Both the position numbers and the translations under genes were made by a program. Below, in pieces: positions 54,770 to 56,597 of a DNA stretch of 56,597 nt (its first letter is position 1; each line of letters starts with the position of its first letter). This stretch comes from Syntrophales bacterium (GTDB lineage Bacteria; Desulfobacterota; Syntrophia; Syntrophales; UBA8958), in NCBI GenBank assembly GCA_026417625.1, contig JAOACW010000009.1, positions 24,777-81,373 of the forward strand, written 5' to 3'. The notes beneath the pieces were generated by a model. It did not search any database. It saw only the letters and a list, made by a program, of their open reading frames with translations, and was not told where the DNA came from.

Positions 54770-56563
54770 ATGAAGGTTTTAATGTCCGGTAACGAAGCAG
54801 TAGCGAGAGGAGCTTATGAGTGTGGTGCACGTTTTGGCGCCGGATATCCCGGCACACCAAGTACGGAGATACTTGAAGAATTTGCCAAGTACAATGGTGT
54901 TTATGCGGAGTGGTCACCAAATGAAAAAGTTGCATTGGAAGTGTGTATTGGCGCCGCATTGGCTGGTGCCAAGGCCCTGGTAACTATGAAGCACGTAGGT
55001 GTTAACGTAGCAGCAGATCCTCTATTCACAGTGAGTTACACTGGTACCAATGGGGCCCTAGTAATTGTCACGGCTGATGATCCTTCCCTTCACAGTTCCC
55101 AAAATGAACAGGATAACAGAAATTATGCCAGATTTGCTAAGATACCCATGCTTGAACCTTCAGACAGTCAAGAAGCAAAAGACTTTGTGAAGTTGGCTTT
55201 CGAAGTAAGCGAAAAGTTCGATACACCCGTTTTTTTACGTATGACTACGAGGGTTTCACACTCCAAATCTCCTGTAATATTGGAAGAACCAACACCAACT
55301 GCTTATAACTACACCCTAAAGTTCAACCCACAGAAGTACGTTATGGTACCAGCACTTGCACGTATTAGAAGGGTTGAGCTAGACAAACGGATGGCCGCCC
55401 TTCAGGAATACGCAGAAGTATTTCCGGAAAACAAAATGGAGATCAATGATCCGGAAATAGGGATTATCACAGCCGGTATGCCTTACAACTATGCAAAGGA
55501 TGTTCTCCCCGAAGCATCCTATTTGAAATTGGGCATGGTTTACCCTTTACCTGTGCATTTGATACGCGAATTTGCCAAAAGGGTAAAACATCTCTATGTA
55601 TTAGAGGAGCTGGATCCATTTATCGAAGAACAGGTAAAGGCATTGGGGATAAAGGTCAAAGGCAAAGAGGTCTTCCCCTATACGGGAGAATTCGACCCAG
55701 GCGTAGTCCTTCAGGGCATAACAGGGCGGGCATCAGGTTCGGTCTTTACACCTGAAATTGCAGTTCCACCACGCCCTCCAAACCTATGTCCTGGTTGTCC
55801 CCATCGAGGACTTTTTTACGTTCTTGGCAAACTGAAATGTCATGTGTGTGGTGATATAGGTTGTTACACCCTTTCATTCATGAAACCTTTAGAAGCACTC
55901 CATTCGTGTGTCTGTATGGGCGCGAGTATTGGTATGGCCCACGGTATGAGTAAAGCTCTCGGGGAAATAGGCAAAGGGAAAATCGTAGGTGTTATAGGTG
56001 ATTCCACGTTTATCCACTCGGGGATAACATCCCTCCTAAACGTGGCTTATAATAGGAGTGATGTGGTAATTGTAATATGTGACAACCGAACCACAGCAAT
56101 GACAGGGATGCAGGAACATCCCGGAACGGGCTTTACCCTTCAAAGAGAAGCAACAAAAAAGCTGGATTTTGTGAAGCTTGGCGAAACTCTTGGTATAGAC
56201 AGCGTCAGGGTAGTCGATCCTTACGACATTAGCAGTACAAAAAGTGTTTTAAAAGAAGAATTGTCAAAGAAAGGTTCATCACTTGTCATTGCCCAGAGGT
56301 CGTGTGTCCTTCTCCAGAGAGAGGAAAGAGAACATAGAGTGCCTCTTAAGGTCGTTACTGAACAATGCACAGGATGCCGAGCGTGTATTGGTCTCGGGTG
56401 TCCTGCCATTTCATGGCAACGTCTTAACGATTCACAACCAGAAAAGTTCGCTCAAAAGAAAAAAAAACAGAATGGTTACGCCTTCATAACAACCGCTATG
56501 TGTACAGGATGCACACTATGTGAGCAGCTATGTAAAGCGGGAGCTATCGTCAAAGTCCAGTAA
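54770..56563 (+). CDS. iorA: Indolepyruvate:ferredoxin oxidoreductase, alpha subunit
   Basis: Oxidatively decarboxylates aryl pyruvates (from Phe, Tyr, Trp) to aryl-acetyl-CoA, or the reverse, with ferredoxin; 597 residues. N-terminal pyrimidine-binding domain GNEAVARGAYECGARFGAGYPGTPSTE in parts, the PCPGCPHRG-like NLCPGCPHRG block, TPP-binding VIGDSTFIHSGITSLLNVAYN and CDNRTTAMTGMQEHPG, and a C-terminal ferredoxin part with two cluster motifs, CTGCRACIGLGCP and CTGCTLCEQLCK. The first is a divergent cluster with irregular spacing, as usual in IorA. Strong RBS AGGAGAGG before ATG 54770. The beta subunit should follow. Confidence 0.95.
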   Translation: MKVLMSGNEAVARGAYECGARFGAGYPGTPSTEILEEFAKYNGVYAEWSPNEKVALEVCIGAALAGAKALVTMKHVGVNVAADPLFTVSYTGTNGALVIVTADDPSLHSSQNEQDNRNYARFAKIPMLEPSDSQEAKDFVKLAFEVSEKFDTPVFLRMTTRVSHSKSPVILEEPTPTAYNYTLKFNPQKYVMVPALARIRRVELDKRMAALQEYAEVFPENKMEINDPEIGIITAGMPYNYAKDVLPEASYLKLGMVYPLPVHLIREFAKRVKHLYVLEELDPFIEEQVKALGIKVKGKEVFPYTGEFDPGVVLQGITGRASGSVFTPEIAVPPRPPNLCPGCPHRGLFYVLGKLKCHVCGDIGCYTLSFMKPLEALHSCVCMGASIGMAHGMSKALGEIGKGKIVGVIGDSTFIHSGITSLLNVAYNRSDVVIVICDNRTTAMTGMQEHPGTGFTLQREATKKLDFVKLGETLGIDSVRVVDPYDISSTKSVLKEELSKKGSSLVIAQRSCVLLQREEREHRVPLKVVTEQCTGCRACIGLGCPAISWQRLNDSQPEKFAQKKKKQNGYAFITTAMCTGCTLCEQLCKAGAIVKVQ

Positions 56564-56585
56564 AAATGGGGGAAACTTATACGTC

Positions 56586-56597
56586 ATGATAGTGAAG
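56586..56597 (+). CDS. Possible start of the next gene (iorB expected)
   Basis: ATG 56586 opens a frame of four codons before the window ends. It follows iorA by 22 nt, where the beta subunit gene iorB is usually found. A purine-rich GGGGGAAA lies upstream but is distant. The evidence is position only. Confidence 0.25.

Overview
The window looks like chromosomal DNA of a Gram-negative anaerobe of moderate GC content, most probably a member of Desulfobacterota (former Deltaproteobacteria) near the Syntrophales. The evidence is a predicted Re-citrate synthase, an indolepyruvate:ferredoxin oxidoreductase subunit, a TonB-dependent cobalamin receptor (so an outer membrane), an MSHA-like type IV pilus cluster, two Thi4/AMP-ligase genes of the kind common in that group, and overlapping hisS-aspS. 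The taxonomic placement is inference. No rRNA, tRNA, CRISPR array, insertion sequence or prophage was seen. Nearly all the sequence is coding, with many 1-4 nt stop/start overlaps.

Layout. 1-1351 (minus): truncated ligA behind a small unknown gene. 1442-6427 (plus): a cobalamin uptake locus with two separate cobalamin riboswitches, one before the btuC/btuD-like ABC genes and one before btuB-tonB. 6543-12761: lipid and thioester genes (two hot-dog thioesterases, an acyl-CoA-ligase-like protein lacking two key motifs, a patatin lipoprotein), a ThiN-Thi4 fusion for thiamine synthesis, and a metallo-beta-lactamase-fold hydrolase. 12845-15510 (plus): adk and a UvrD-type helicase from one good promoter. 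15528-23207 (minus): a Re-citrate synthase with a C-terminal Cache/PDC-like domain behind a structured leader with its own terminator, then hisS-aspS and comEC.

23284-30251 (plus): a Liv-type ABC importer with an embedded acyl-CoA ligase (livK-livG-ligase-livH-livM-livF). Its leader carries a possible phenylalanine-rich leader peptide and alternative hairpins ending in a terminator. 30246-31997 (minus): recJ. 32181-44702 (plus): a twelve-gene MSHA-like pilus cluster with two prepilins, a TPR protein, an O-antigen-ligase-like glycosyltransferase whose start codon lies in the pilin terminator loop, a 57-residue membrane protein, MshI/J/K-like assembly proteins, secretin, a MshE-type ATPase with an N-terminal c-di-GMP-type domain, platform protein and ExeA-like ATPase.

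44785-56597: housekeeping genes. These are a possible zinc phospholipase-like protein, rpmB, phosphofructokinase, purM-purN, recG, homoserine dehydrogenase overlapping an ApgM-type protein that is probably the homoserine kinase, a TPR membrane protein and iorA. The most distinctive items are the Re-citrate synthase with its sensory-type domain and switch-like leader, the ThiN-Thi4 fusion, the paired cobalamin riboswitches, the putative Phe-leader attenuator before the Liv importer, and the terminator that contains a start codon.
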